This document shows, in pieces, positions 42,042 to 52,016 of a stretch of 64,000 nucleotides of DNA (position 1 is the first letter of the stretch; the number at the start of each line of letters is the position of its first letter). The position numbers were made by a program, and so were the translations under genes. This stretch comes from Cytobacillus oceanisediminis 2691 (lineage in GTDB: Bacteria; Bacillota; Bacilli; Bacillales; Cytobacillaceae). The notes under the pieces are model-generated. The model had not been told where the DNA came from. It made no database searches and saw nothing but the letters and a program-made list of their open reading frames with translations. Where the stretch lies: assembly GCF_007678455.1 (NCBI RefSeq), contig NZ_VEEP01000007.1, positions 192,541-256,540 on the forward strand, written 5' to 3'.

Positions 42042-42067
42042 CAGTCTTCCTCCTTTGTAGATAATAA

Positions 42068-42097
42068 AAAAACCTCTTCCAGGAAACAGGAAGAGGC
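42068..42097 (-). terminator. Terminator of the gene-proximal SAM riboswitch
   Basis: On the minus strand, CCTCTTCC and GGAAGAGG form the stem, followed by seven T. Confidence 0.92.
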
Positions 42098-42124
42098 ATG
42101 CCGCAACGAATGCAGGACAAGATC

Positions 42125-42232
42125 TCTTCTTATCTCCCAAGCTATTGCTTGCTGGATTTGGCACAGTCCTCAATGTGAGTCCGCTGCCGAGGCTTCATAG
42201 GGCCAGTCCCTCCGCCTCTCTTGATAAGAAAG
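42125..42232 (-). ncRNA. SAM-I riboswitch (S-box), gene-proximal copy
   Basis: Reading the minus strand, CTTATCAAGAGAGG, GGAGGGACTGGCCC, GAAGCCTCGGCAGC and CCAAATCCAGCAAGC occur in the S-box order and close with GATAAGAAG. It lies about 85 bases before metN. SAM binding is known to favour the terminator. Confidence 0.95.
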
Positions 42233-42267
42233 TCTCGATATTAATTTGTAGATGGGGATTATTGGAA

Positions 42268-42303
42268 AATAAAAAGTCCCCTTCAGAAAGAAGAGGACAT
42301 GAA
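42268..42303 (-). terminator. Terminator of the distal SAM riboswitch
   Basis: On the minus strand, GTCCTCTTC and GAAGGGGAC pair with one G-T and are followed by TTTTTA. Confidence 0.88.
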
Positions 42304-42316
42304 TTAAAAAGTCGGC

Positions 42317-42424
42317 CTCTTCTTATCTGTCAAGCTCACGCTTGCTGGATTTGGCACAGTCATCCATAGGAGTCCGCTGCCGAGGTGTCATAGGGCCAGT
42401 CCCTCAACCTCTCTTGATAAGAAG
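42317..42424 (-). ncRNA. SAM-I riboswitch (S-box), distal copy
   Basis: A second complete S-box with the same blocks (AAGAGAGGTTGAGGGACTGG, CACCTCGGCAGCGG, GTGCCAAATCCAGC) stands upstream of the first, with its own terminator. The two aptamers are similar but not identical in P3 and P4. Transcripts must pass two SAM checkpoints to reach metN. Confidence 0.95.
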
Positions 42425-42456
42425 TAACGAATATTGAGTTGTAAATCTTGTTTATT

Positions 42457-42485
42457 ACTTTACTGCGTCACAGATAATGTGTCAA
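42457..42485 (-). promoter_or_regulatory. Sigma-A promoter of the met leader
   Basis: On the minus strand, TTGACA (42485-42480), a 17-base spacer and TAAAGT (42462-42457) lie just before the distal S-box. Confidence 0.7.
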
Positions 42486-42563
42486 TCATTTTGTGGGAAT
42501 TTTTTTAGAAACACGAAAAATAGGAATTTAGTATTAAATGGCAGAGAGCCGATAAAAATACAA

Positions 42564-42590
42564 AAACCCCTGCATCGGCAAGGGGTTCAA
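42564..42590 (-). terminator. Intrinsic terminator of map
   Basis: On the minus strand, AACCCCT and AGGGGTT form the stem, followed by TTTGTATTTTT. Confidence 0.85.
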
Positions 42591-42598
42591 GTGGAATT

Positions 42599-43345
<747 letters not shown>

Positions 43346-43596
43346 TTAATTCCCTTCCATGTATGAACTATTTTATTAGCGTATCCCTTTTTTTCGTGAA
43401 AATCCATTCATCTGGCTCAGTGCCTTCAGATAAAAATAAATAGGATTGGAATTACGTATTGAATGTAGTAATCTTGAAAAAACAAACTTAGCCGTCTGAT
43501 TTATGCTGAACAAGATATATTCACCACTTCATAATCCATATAATACATTAAAATGAGTTACATTAGATTACAGAGCAAGTCTTAGGAGGAAAAAAG

Positions 43597-44412
43597 ATGC
43601 TTGATTTTTTCATGGGTTTCCATCCGGTTGTCCAGGCGCTGATTGGGACTTTGTTTACCTGGGGAATGACTGCTTTGGGCGCTGCTTTAGTATTTACAAC
43701 GAAAAATCCAAACCAAAAGTTTTTGGATAGTATGATGGGTCTCGCGGCAGGAGTTATGATTGCTGCAAGTTTCTGGTCACTACTTGCTCCTGCGATTGAG
43801 ATGGGTGAGGGAGGAAGCCTGCCGAGCTGGATGCCTGCTGCGACTGGTTTTCTTTTAGGCGGGTTGTTCTTAATGGTCGTAGATAAATTGATGCCCCATT
43901 TACATCCTAATTTATCAATGGAAAAAGCTGAGGGAATCCATCCCGAAAAGAAAAGACGAAGTACTTTGATGGTCTTGGCCATTACCTTGCACAACATCCC
44001 CGAAGGTCTCGCGGTCGGAGTGGCTTTCGGAGCTGCAGCTGCAGGCTTTCCTTCGGCTTCGCTTATGGGCGCGATTGCGCTTGCAATAGGAATCGGTATC
44101 CAGAACTTCCCGGAAGGTGTCGCAGTATCGATGCCACTTCGGCAAGTAGGAATGTCAAGAAAGAAAAGCTTCATGTACGGCCAGTTTTCAGGCATGGTCG
44201 AACCAGTTGCCGCAATGATTGGAGCAGCCGCTGTCATGTTCATCCAGCCACTTCTGCCGTATGCGCTAAGCTTTGCAGCCGGAGCGATGATTTTCGTGGT
44301 AGCCGAAGAAGTAATCCCTGGATCCCAGGAAAACGGCAACAGCGATTTGGCATCATTAAGCCTCATGTTTGGATTCGCCATCATGATGATCCTCGACGTG
44401 GCATTAGGATAA
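43597..44412 (+). CDS. ZIP-family metal transporter (GufA-like)
   Basis: The 271-residue membrane protein has the two ZIP metal motifs [16 protein letters not shown] and [15 protein letters not shown]; the first residue of the second motif is Gln where ZupT has His. It differs enough from the ZupT at 10472 to be a separate subfamily. A His-containing loop ([12 protein letters not shown]) lies before the fourth segment. No MntR-like box is seen upstream. AGGAGG precedes the ATG, and a strong terminator follows. Confidence 0.9.
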   Translation: MLDFFMGFHPVVQALIGTLFTWGMTALGAALVFTTKNPNQKFLDSMMGLAAGVMIAASFWSLLAPAIEMGEGGSLPSWMPAATGFLLGGLFLMVVDKLMPHLHPNLSMEKAEGIHPEKKRRSTLMVLAITLHNIPEGLAVGVAFGAAAAGFPSASLMGAIALAIGIGIQNFPEGVAVSMPLRQVGMSRKKSFMYGQFSGMVEPVAAMIGAAAVMFIQPLLPYALSFAAGAMIFVVAEEVIPGSQENGNSDLASLSLMFGFAIMMILDVALG

Positions 44413-44432
44413 AAACTGGATAAAAAGCTGAG

Positions 44433-44480
44433 AAAACTGTGCACCGGACTGAACCATTAGTCTGGTGCACAGTTTTTTTT
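44433..44480 (+). terminator. Strong intrinsic terminator after the ZIP gene
   Basis: AAAACTGTGCACC-GGACT and AGTC-GGTGCACAGTTTT form a stem of about 17 bp, followed by eight T. Confidence 0.93.
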
Positions 44481-44518
44481 ATATTAAGGACAACTTAAAA
44501 TCTTCGCCTCCCGAAAAA

Positions 44519-44532
44519 TGAAAACGATAACA
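44519..44532 (+). promoter_or_regulatory. cre site (CcpA catabolite-repression element)
   Basis: TGAAAACGATAACA matches the cre consensus TGWAANCGNTNWCA at every position. It stands 156 bases before the first ABC permease gene of the beta-glucan locus, so repression by glucose through CcpA is expected. Confidence 0.8.
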
Positions 44533-44538
44533 ATGTGA

Positions 44539-44587
44539 TGGTATCAATATTTTGGCCGATTTTTCCAAAACTAAAAAATTGGTACCA
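44539..44587 (+). promoter_or_regulatory. Large leader hairpin before the sugar transporter operon
   Basis: TGGTA-CAAT pairs with ATTG-TACCA, and an inner TTTTGG pairs with CCAAAA. It lies between the cre site and a small terminator. Whether it is transcribed depends on an unidentified start site. Confidence 0.4.
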
Positions 44588-44602
44588 TAAGCAAAATTCG
44601 AT

Positions 44603-44629
44603 GGCTTATAAATGTAAGCCCTTTTTTTT
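44603..44629 (+). terminator. Intrinsic terminator in the leader of the sugar transporter operon
   Basis: GGCTTA, six-base loop, TAAGCC, then eight T. It lies 45 bases before the permease start codon, which is the wrong place for an operon end and suggests attenuation. Confidence 0.6.
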
Positions 44630-44674
44630 ATGATGAAGATACAAGAAAGACAAAGCAGCCAAGGTGGTGAAGAA

Positions 44675-45661
44675 ATGGAAGTCAAGATAGAACAGCCAGT
44701 CGAACAACAAGTTACTGACACCATTATCGAAAAGGCAACAAAAAAAGAAAAATACCAAAAAATCAAAAAGACAATCATTTCACAAAAGTATTTGCAGACG
44801 ATGGCGCTTCTGGGTGTAGTATGGATGTTCATCTTTAACTATATCCCAATGTATGGGCTGATCATCGCGTTCAAGGAATATAGCATCATCAAGACGATTT
44901 CGGAGGCACCATGGGTTGGATTGATGCAGTTTAAGGAATTCCTGCAGGATGAAAATTTCTGGATTGTCCTCAAAAATACCCTGGGAATCAGCTTGATTAA
45001 ATTGATTATCGGTTTCCCGCTCCCAATCATTTTTGCTCTTTTGCTTAATGAACTAACATCTATGAAGCTAAAGAAAGCGGTTCAGACAATTTCTTACTTG
45101 CCGCATTTTATTTCATGGGTTGTACTTGGAGGCATCTTGACTACATGGCTGGCGGATATCGGTGTCATCAATGATATTTTGCTAGGTTTAGGGTTGATCA
45201 GTGAACGGACGAATTTCCTGGCTGAGCCGGATAACTTCTGGGCGATTGTCATTCTCTCGGATATTTGGAAAGAACTTGGATGGTCAGCAATCATCTATCT
45301 GGCAGCTATTGCTGGTGTATCTCCGGAACTATACGAATCATCCACAATTGATGGAGCAAATCGTTTTCAAAAAATGTGGCACGTCACATTGCCGTCAATT
45401 CGCCCAACCATCACAATCTTGTTCATTCTTGCTGTAAGCGGTGTCCTGAATTCAAACTTCGATCAGATCTTGATTTTGCGAAACTCATTGAATGAGAGCG
45501 CCAGTAACGTTATTGATATTTACGTCTATCAGATGGGTCTGCAAAATGCCCGCTACTCATACGCAACAGCAGTTGGTTTATTGAAAGCGATCATCGCCTT
45601 CATCCTGCTCCTGTCTGCGAACAAGATTACGAAGAAACTGAATGGAACATCTTTATTCTAA
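44675..45661 (+). CDS. Carbohydrate ABC transporter permease (LplB type)
   Basis: The 328-residue protein has a charged N-terminal extension of about 40 residues, then six membrane segments (MALLGVVWMFIFNYIPMYGLIIAFKEYS). The EAA loop lies in AAIAGVSPELYESSTIDGANRFQKMWHVTLPSI. LplB/YtcP-type permeases serve oligosaccharide importers driven by YesM/YesN two-component systems. The ATG at 44675 follows AGGTGGTGA; an ATG at 44630 also opens the frame. It is the first gene of the importer, with a cre site and an attenuator-like leader upstream. Confidence 0.92.
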   Translation: MEVKIEQPVEQQVTDTIIEKATKKEKYQKIKKTIISQKYLQTMALLGVVWMFIFNYIPMYGLIIAFKEYSIIKTISEAPWVGLMQFKEFLQDENFWIVLKNTLGISLIKLIIGFPLPIIFALLLNELTSMKLKKAVQTISYLPHFISWVVLGGILTTWLADIGVINDILLGLGLISERTNFLAEPDNFWAIVILSDIWKELGWSAIIYLAAIAGVSPELYESSTIDGANRFQKMWHVTLPSIRPTITILFILAVSGVLNSNFDQILILRNSLNESASNVIDIYVYQMGLQNARYSYATAVGLLKAIIAFILLLSANKITKKLNGTSLF

Positions 45662-45674
45662 GGGGGGTGAGGTT

Positions 45675-46574
45675 GTGTTTAAGCTTTTTAAACGGAACCG
45701 GCGAACAACAAGCGAATATATCTTCGACAACGTTAACATTCTCATTATGCTCTTTATCTGCGGCATCACGGTCTACCCAATCTGGTATGTTCTCGTCAAC
45801 TCACTGAATGATGGTGTCGATGCCATGCGGGGGGGAATCTACTGGTGGCCGCGTGAGTTCACTTTTGCAAACTATAAGGCGGTTTTTGAAACACCTGGCA
45901 TTGTTACATCATTTGGTGTGACCATTGCCAAAACGGTTATCGGCACAATCACCCATGTATTTTTTACAGCGATGGTTGCTTATGCTATTTCGAGACGAGA
46001 CCTTTACGGCAGGAACTTTTACATGCTGGTTGGTGTCATCACGATGTTTTTCAGCGGCGGATTGATTCCCTACTTCCTGTTGATCAGGGACCTTGGGTTG
46101 TTTGATAACTTCCTGGTGTATATCATTCCGACAATGTTCAACTTCTTCCATCTGATCATCTTTGTTTCCTTCTTCAGGGAATTGCCAACTTCTCTTGAGG
46201 AAGCAGCAAAAATAGATGGGGCAAATGACTTTATGATTTTTATCAAAGTAATCATCCCGCTGTCAATGCCAGTTATTGCTACCATCGCACTGTTCCAGGG
46301 TGTCTACCAGTGGAATGACTATTTTGCCGGAGTCATCTTTGTAAATAACCCTGACCTGCAGCCAATCCAGACCTATCTATATAAGGTTGTAGCTGAGTCC
46401 AGCTCTAACCAAATGATGACGAATGCAGCGGGCTCGATTGCAACGAAGACAGTAACCTCTCAGTCAATCAAACTGGCAACAATGGTTGTAACGACGCTTC
46501 CGATCATGCTGGTCTATCCATTCCTGCAGAAATACTTTGTAAAAGGAATGCTGATTGGATCAGTAAAAGGTTGA
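45675..46574 (+). CDS. Carbohydrate ABC transporter permease (YtcP/LplC type)
   Basis: This 299-residue partner permease has six membrane segments. It carries the EAA loop in LPTSLEEAAKIDGANDFMIFIKVIIPLSMP and the C-terminal VYPFLQKYFVKGMLIGSVKG typical of the MalG-like half. GGGGGGTGAGG precedes the GTG at 45675, which is preferred over the earlier in-frame start. Two strong hairpins separate it from the binding-protein gene. Confidence 0.93.
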   Translation: MFKLFKRNRRTTSEYIFDNVNILIMLFICGITVYPIWYVLVNSLNDGVDAMRGGIYWWPREFTFANYKAVFETPGIVTSFGVTIAKTVIGTITHVFFTAMVAYAISRRDLYGRNFYMLVGVITMFFSGGLIPYFLLIRDLGLFDNFLVYIIPTMFNFFHLIIFVSFFRELPTSLEEAAKIDGANDFMIFIKVIIPLSMPVIATIALFQGVYQWNDYFAGVIFVNNPDLQPIQTYLYKVVAESSSNQMMTNAAGSIATKTVTSQSIKLATMVVTTLPIMLVYPFLQKYFVKGMLIGSVKG

Positions 46575-46588
46575 TTCTATTAACAATG

Positions 46589-46623
46589 ATTTAAATTTTT
46601 CTTCTTAGAAGAAATTTAAATAA
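46589..46623 (+). other. Perfect intergenic hairpin between permease and binding-protein genes
   Basis: ATTTAAA-TTTCTTC and GAAGAAATTTAAAT pair across TTA. No T-run follows, so it is more likely an mRNA 3' stabiliser or processing site than a terminator. Confidence 0.6.
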
Positions 46624-46683
46624 TACCCGGCTTCATTATTAATTGAGTACTGCTTTTTCATGAAAGATACCCCTTATGATCTT

Positions 46684-46726
46684 GGGAAAGGCTGGTTTTT
46701 TGAAAAAAGCCTTTCCCGCTTTTTCA
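46684..46726 (+). terminator. Second hairpin before the binding-protein gene, terminator-like
   Basis: GGGAAAGGCT and AGCCTTTCCC pair around a T/A-rich centre and are followed by GCTTTTTC. It would attenuate read-through from the permeases. Confidence 0.6.
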
Positions 46727-46785
46727 AAGCAGTGTACATTGAATAATGTGGCCCAAAAAAAACAAACAAGAGAGAGGGTCAAAAA

Positions 46786-48441
46786 ATGAGGAGAAAATTT
46801 CTTTCCAAAGGCTTTTCACTAATGCTTGTTCTATCTTTGGTTTTGGCATTGTTTTCAGGTTGTTCCAACAAGGCAAATGAAAACGCTTCCGATGAAAAGG
46901 ACACAGACAAACCAAAAGCAACAGCCAATGCACCTGGATGGCAGTCCAACAAGGAACCGATTACTTTTGATTGGTATGTGAACTTTTCCTGGTTCGCACA
47001 TAAATGGGGCGACGATGTTGTTTCAAAGTATGTAACAGATAAAACTGGTGTTTCTGTCAACTTCATTTCACCAGCAGGCAACGAAGCTGAGAAAATGAAC
47101 ACGATGATTGCATCAGGCAAGCTTCCTGATTTCATCACGATCGGCTGGTGGGAAGATGCTGTCAAGAAGATGATCGAAGGCGAGCTTGTCATTCCATTGA
47201 ATGAACTTGCTGACCAGTATGATCCGTATTTCTTTAAGGTAGCAGATGGAGCAAAGATTGAATGGTATAAGCAGGAAGATGGCAATACTTACGGTTATCC
47301 AAATGCTTCTTCATCACCAAAAGATTTTGACAAATATAAAGACCTTAAGCCATCAAACCAGACATTTCTTGTAAGAAAAGATATGTATGAAGCAATCGGC
47401 AGCCCTGATATGAGCACGCCTGAAGGATTCTTGAAGGCGCTTGAAGCTGCCAAAGAAAAATTCCCTGAAGTGAACGGCGCACCGCTGATTCCTTTCGGCT
47501 TAAATGAATTTACGGATGTAGGAAACACTTCCCTTGAAGGCTATTTGCAAAACTTCCTTAACATCCCGATGGAAAAAGACGGAAAGGTTTATGACCGCAG
47601 CCAGGATCCAGAGTATCTTGCATGGTTAAAAACTTTTAGAGAAGCAAATGACAAAGGGCTTCTTGCTAAGGACATCTTCATTGATAAGCGTCCGCAAATG
47701 GAAGAAAAGATCTCACAAGGCAGATACTTCGCAATGCTTTATCAGCGAAGTGACCTTGCAGCACAACAACACGCATTGTATGCTAAAGATCCTAACTCCG
47801 TATATATTGCAGTAGACGGACCTGCTAACTCAAATGGAGACGCACCTGCTTTGGCTGGTGACAGCATCTCAGGATGGACAGTGACTCTGATTTCCAAAGA
47901 TGTGAAAGATAAAGAAAGAGCAATTCAATTCCTGACTTACCTGATCAGCGAAGAAGGACAAATGGACCTTTATATGGGTAAAGAGGGCGAAACATATGAT
48001 ATGGCAAACGGTAAGCCTGAATTCAAACCGGAAGTATTGGATCTGCTGAATAAGGACCGCGCAGCTTTTGACCAACAGTATGGTGCTTCATTCAAGTACT
48101 GGATGCTTATGGATACAAACATGAGCCTTGCATGGGCACCGCCAGCTTCTGAACCATTCAAGCAAATGGAAGACTGGACAAAAGGAAAAACAGTCAGCTA
48201 TGCAGAATTTGATGGCATCAGCCCAACTGGAACTTCCACAGAAGGTGTCGCAGCAAGCAAGATCGCACAAGAATGGGGTAAAACACTTCCTAAGCTTCTG
48301 CTTGCTAAATCTGGTAAAGAGTTCGATAAACTCTACAACGACTTCCTGAAGAAACGTGATTCTTTCGGCTATGAAAAAGTGGAAAAGTATCAGCAGGAAG
48401 TATATGAAAACAATAAGAAAAAACTTGATGCAGCAAATTAA
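46786..48441 (+). CDS. Extracellular solute-binding lipoprotein of a carbohydrate ABC transporter (LplA type)
   Basis: The 551-residue lipoprotein has signal LVLSLVLALFSGCSNK (lipidated Cys26). A long family-1 solute-binding fold includes DWYVNFSWFAHKWGDDVVSKYVTDKTGV, SGKLPDFITIGWWEDAVKKMIEGELVIPLNELADQYDPYF and a Trp/Phe-rich ligand region. The size is typical of LplA/YtcQ-type proteins that bind oligosaccharides. No ATPase gene lies in the locus; such systems normally borrow a shared MsmX-type ATPase. It is separated from the permeases by two hairpins, which may set a higher binding-protein level. Confidence 0.93.
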   Translation: MRRKFLSKGFSLMLVLSLVLALFSGCSNKANENASDEKDTDKPKATANAPGWQSNKEPITFDWYVNFSWFAHKWGDDVVSKYVTDKTGVSVNFISPAGNEAEKMNTMIASGKLPDFITIGWWEDAVKKMIEGELVIPLNELADQYDPYFFKVADGAKIEWYKQEDGNTYGYPNASSSPKDFDKYKDLKPSNQTFLVRKDMYEAIGSPDMSTPEGFLKALEAAKEKFPEVNGAPLIPFGLNEFTDVGNTSLEGYLQNFLNIPMEKDGKVYDRSQDPEYLAWLKTFREANDKGLLAKDIFIDKRPQMEEKISQGRYFAMLYQRSDLAAQQHALYAKDPNSVYIAVDGPANSNGDAPALAGDSISGWTVTLISKDVKDKERAIQFLTYLISEEGQMDLYMGKEGETYDMANGKPEFKPEVLDLLNKDRAAFDQQYGASFKYWMLMDTNMSLAWAPPASEPFKQMEDWTKGKTVSYAEFDGISPTGTSTEGVAASKIAQEWGKTLPKLLLAKSGKEFDKLYNDFLKKRDSFGYEKVEKYQQEVYENNKKKLDAAN

Positions 48442-48601
48442 GTAACATTCGGAAAGACTGTTCCTTTTAGAATTAATTTTCTTGAAGGGACAGTCTATTC
48501 CTGCTTTTACGTTGGGCGTGAATCCTGTTAGACTTCAAAATATTGAAACACTTTTTCACGCTACTTTTAATGCTTAAGATGTATCATTTGAATGTGGATA
48601 A

Positions 48602-50482
48602 ATGTTGGGTGTGATTAAAGTGGACTTTCATAAAAAAATTAAAGAGGCAGCGACCTGGTTTGACCGCCTTTCCCTGCAACAAAAGCTAATTGCCTTATAT
48701 ATCATCATTATCATTATTCCGATTATCATTTTTATCTCCATCTATTCCAGTAACGTATATGACAGGGCGATAACCGAAATCAGCATCAAGAGTGAAAATG
48801 CTCTGGAAATTGAAAAAATCCACATTAAAAACAATATAGAATCCATGAGACGGACGGCCCAGATGGTCGTTTCAGATATGGAATTCATTGATTTCGTTAA
48901 AAGCCGAAATGAAGCGAACGTCGACCAGTTAATAGATTTCAGGATGAACGAGCTTTCGAATGTCACCAGGCTGCAGGCAAATAACCCTGCCATAGAAAAT
49001 ATCCGCCTTTATACGACCAATCCATATGTAACCGAGATGTGGCCGATTCTCTTCAAGGAAGAACGGATCATGCAAAAGCCATGGAGAGATGAAGTCATCA
49101 ACAGGAATGGCATGGAGGTATGGTGGTTTGACCAGCAGACAGAGGATGTTCTGGAACGGCTGCCATCACAAAACACTGCGAAAATTTCTTTGTTGCGGGA
49201 ACTGGATTATCCAAAGGACGAACATTTAGGGATCATCGAAATTAATATGTTCCTGAAAAACTTTTTTCCTAAGATGTTCGGATCTGTTCAGGATCCTGAT
49301 TCAGTGTATGCCGTGATCGACAAAGACAACAACATGATCAGGAACTTCCATCATACCTTTTTTGAAGATGAGGGAATTGACACAGAAGAGCTCAAACTGA
49401 AATTCAATAAATCAAAACACGAAGGCACTGGCAGTTTTCAGTTTGAAAACAATGAAACTCCATATCTAGTCATTACAGCCTACATCGAAGATTTGGATGC
49501 CTATCTGCTGAATGTCATTTCACTTGAGAGCCTTTATGCTGAAACTGCCAAGACAAGGAATGTTATTTTTAGCGGAATTATCTTTTTAGTTATTATTCTT
49601 TCTTTTGTCACCTATGTATTGGTCTTATTGCTCTTGAAAAAAATGTACAAACTGAAGGATTCAATGGAGCGAGTCGGGCACGGGGATTTTTCCGTGGATG
49701 TAGAGGTTGACGGTCAGGATGAGATTTCAGAACTGGCATTTCATTTTAAAAGCCTGCTTGGTAAAATGAACGGACTGATTGCTGAAGCTGTCAATAAGCA
49801 GGCAGCTGCAAAGGAAACCGAATTAAAGGCACTGAAGACCCAGATTGATTCCCACTTTCTGTATAACACATTGGAAAACATCAAAATGATGGCAGAAATA
49901 GAAGGGGAGTACGCTATTTCTGATGCAGTAACCTCGCTTGGGGAAATGATGCGTTATAATCTTAAATGGAAAAATGACTTTGTGATCCTGGAAGAAGAAC
50001 TCAATTATATAAAAAACTATGTAGATATCATGAATCTGCGTCTGGATGGGCAGCTGACTTTAACGATTGATGTCCCAAACGAATTGCGGGACCAGGAAGT
50101 CCTGAAAATGTCACTGCAGCCGATTATCGAAAATGCGATTAAACATGGAATTATTCCGAACAACCAGAAAGACAGAGGCATCCTGCAGGTGAGCGCGAGG
50201 TATTCTGATGACTATGTCACTATTGAGATCGAGGATAATGGCGTTGGGATGACGCAAGAGCAGTGCGAGGCCCTCAACAGATCCCTCCAAACTGGTGAGG
50301 AACATCAAAATCATGGTTCCAAAGGCGGCAATGGCATTGGGATCCACAATGTGAATGAGAGGATCAAGCTTTACTATGGAACAGAGTATGGAGTGTTTGT
50401 TACAAGTGTCAAAGGCGAATTCACGATGGTGACATTAAAAATGCCTTGCAAAATTATGAAAGGGGGCAGCCAAAGTGTATAA
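48602..50482 (+). CDS. YesM-type sensor histidine kinase
   Basis: About 626 residues: a membrane segment near 25-45, an extracellular Cache-like domain (about 50-310), a second membrane segment (VIFSGIIFLVIILSFVTYVLVLLLL), a HAMP domain (MYKLKDSMERVGHGDFSVDVEVDG) and a kinase core. The kinase core has phospho-acceptor His418 in QIDSHFLYNTLENIK (His_kinase family of the YesM/LytS group) and an ATPase domain with ENAIKHGI and DNGVGM. It should sense a glucan oligosaccharide outside the cell. ATG 48602 and GTG 48620 are both possible starts. It overlaps the regulator gene by eight bases. Confidence 0.93.
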   Translation: MLGVIKVDFHKKIKEAATWFDRLSLQQKLIALYIIIIIIPIIIFISIYSSNVYDRAITEISIKSENALEIEKIHIKNNIESMRRTAQMVVSDMEFIDFVKSRNEANVDQLIDFRMNELSNVTRLQANNPAIENIRLYTTNPYVTEMWPILFKEERIMQKPWRDEVINRNGMEVWWFDQQTEDVLERLPSQNTAKISLLRELDYPKDEHLGIIEINMFLKNFFPKMFGSVQDPDSVYAVIDKDNNMIRNFHHTFFEDEGIDTEELKLKFNKSKHEGTGSFQFENNETPYLVITAYIEDLDAYLLNVISLESLYAETAKTRNVIFSGIIFLVIILSFVTYVLVLLLLKKMYKLKDSMERVGHGDFSVDVEVDGQDEISELAFHFKSLLGKMNGLIAEAVNKQAAAKETELKALKTQIDSHFLYNTLENIKMMAEIEGEYAISDAVTSLGEMMRYNLKWKNDFVILEEELNYIKNYVDIMNLRLDGQLTLTIDVPNELRDQEVLKMSLQPIIENAIKHGIIPNNQKDRGILQVSARYSDDYVTIEIEDNGVGMTQEQCEALNRSLQTGEEHQNHGSKGGNGIGIHNVNERIKLYYGTEYGVFVTSVKGEFTMVTLKMPCKIMKGGSQSV

Positions 50483-51983
50483 AGTCCTTATAGCTGATGA
50501 TGAGAAAAATATCCGATTGGGCATACAGGCAATGATTAAGAGAGAGCATCCAGAGTTTACTACTTTTATTGCCAGTGATGGACAGGAAGCCCTTGAACTA
50601 ATAGCTGAAAATGAACCAGATATCGTGATCACTGATATTAAAATGCCGAGGATGGATGGTATCCAGCTGATCAAGGAAATCCAGCAAAGAGAAATCAAAA
50701 CAGCCATTGTGATCCTAAGTGGCTATGATGATTTCACTTATGCCAAGGAAGCGATCAAGTATAAGGTGAGAGATTATCTTCTGAAGCCGGTCAATCGTTC
50801 AGAGCTTTTCAAAACTCTTAAATTGATCACTGAAGAACTGGAACAAAGCCAGAAAATGACCTATCAGCACATGGATGAATATCGTGCCAGTCAGCTGAAT
50901 TATATTTTGCTCAGTCCTAATCTGCAAATGGATGTTGTAGAGGATCTTTATAAGAAAATGAAAATCGAAGCCTATCCGGATGGCTTTTATGTAGGGATCA
51001 TCGATGCGGATGCTGAGATTGAAAAGAATCATTTGCTTGAAAAGATCAATCAGCTGCTTTGTTCACCCAATGATTGCATTCCATTTCTCGATAATGATGA
51101 CAGGGTGACCATTATTTCAGCAGATCTCGAGCTATTTTCCCTGTTGAAAGAGCAGCTTGGCAGGGACAGACATTTGGTCTTCACCATTGGCATCAGTGAG
51201 AAGGAACAGGACATACGGGAATTGAAAAAAACGTATGAACAGGCAGCCACTGCCTTGAAGTACCATTTCCTCTATCCGCGCAGACAGGTTATTTATTATG
51301 AAAGTGTCAAAGAAAAGCCGGATGGTTCTTCAGTTCCGGTGGAATTGATCAATAAAATCTCCAATATGCTAGGAACAGAAAGGGAAAATGAAATAAAAAC
51401 TAACCTGAGACAGGTGATGGACTTTGATGTCATCTCGCACAGCAGCATCAGCTATCTGGAAGACTTGAATCAGGCAATCAATGAGACCATTTTCAAAGGG
51501 TTTTTTAAGCGGCTGGGGGATGAATCCCTTGTGACGTTTGAGCTATTGAACAAAATTGATGACATTTATAACTTTGATAATTTCCATGAATACTTCCATG
51601 CCCTCGAAGGGTTGCTAATGAGGATCCACGAATACAATAAACAAATGAGATCAGTGTATTCAGAGCAGAAATATATGGACCGGGCGATCGCCTATATCAG
51701 GGAAAATTACCACAAGGACTTGAATCTCGCCGTAGTGGCAAATTATATATCATTGAATTACTCCTATTTCAGCCACATGTTCAAGGAGTATATTGGTCAA
51801 AACTTCGTTGATTATTTAAAAATGGTCAGGGTAGAAAATGCAAAAAAACTGCTGAAAGAAACGGACTTTAAAATTCTTGAAATCAGCGAGATGGTTGGCT
51901 ACAAAAATCCCAAGCAGTTCGCACGAGTGTTCCGTGAAGCAGAAGGAATCTCGCCAAAAGAATATCGGGAAATGAATGGATGA
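50475..51983 (+). CDS. YesN-type AraC-family response regulator
   Basis: The 502-residue regulator has a receiver domain with phospho-acceptor Asp54 (IVITDIKMPRMDG) and conserved Lys in LKPVNR. A middle linker domain (about 130-390) follows, then a C-terminal AraC double helix-turn-helix (MDRAIAYIRENYHKDLNLAVVANYISLNYSYFSHMFKEYIG, then ILEISEMVGYKNPKQFARVFREAEGISPKEYR). The start is GTG with AAGGGGG upstream, inside the end of the kinase gene. It most likely activates the surrounding transporter and hydrolase genes. Confidence 0.94.
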   Translation: MYKVLIADDEKNIRLGIQAMIKREHPEFTTFIASDGQEALELIAENEPDIVITDIKMPRMDGIQLIKEIQQREIKTAIVILSGYDDFTYAKEAIKYKVRDYLLKPVNRSELFKTLKLITEELEQSQKMTYQHMDEYRASQLNYILLSPNLQMDVVEDLYKKMKIEAYPDGFYVGIIDADAEIEKNHLLEKINQLLCSPNDCIPFLDNDDRVTIISADLELFSLLKEQLGRDRHLVFTIGISEKEQDIRELKKTYEQAATALKYHFLYPRRQVIYYESVKEKPDGSSVPVELINKISNMLGTERENEIKTNLRQVMDFDVISHSSISYLEDLNQAINETIFKGFFKRLGDESLVTFELLNKIDDIYNFDNFHEYFHALEGLLMRIHEYNKQMRSVYSEQKYMDRAIAYIRENYHKDLNLAVVANYISLNYSYFSHMFKEYIGQNFVDYLKMVRVENAKKLLKETDFKILEISEMVGYKNPKQFARVFREAEGISPKEYREMNG

Positions 51984-52016
51984 AGAGAGCTGAATAGGCT
52001 CTCTTTTTCTTTTTTG

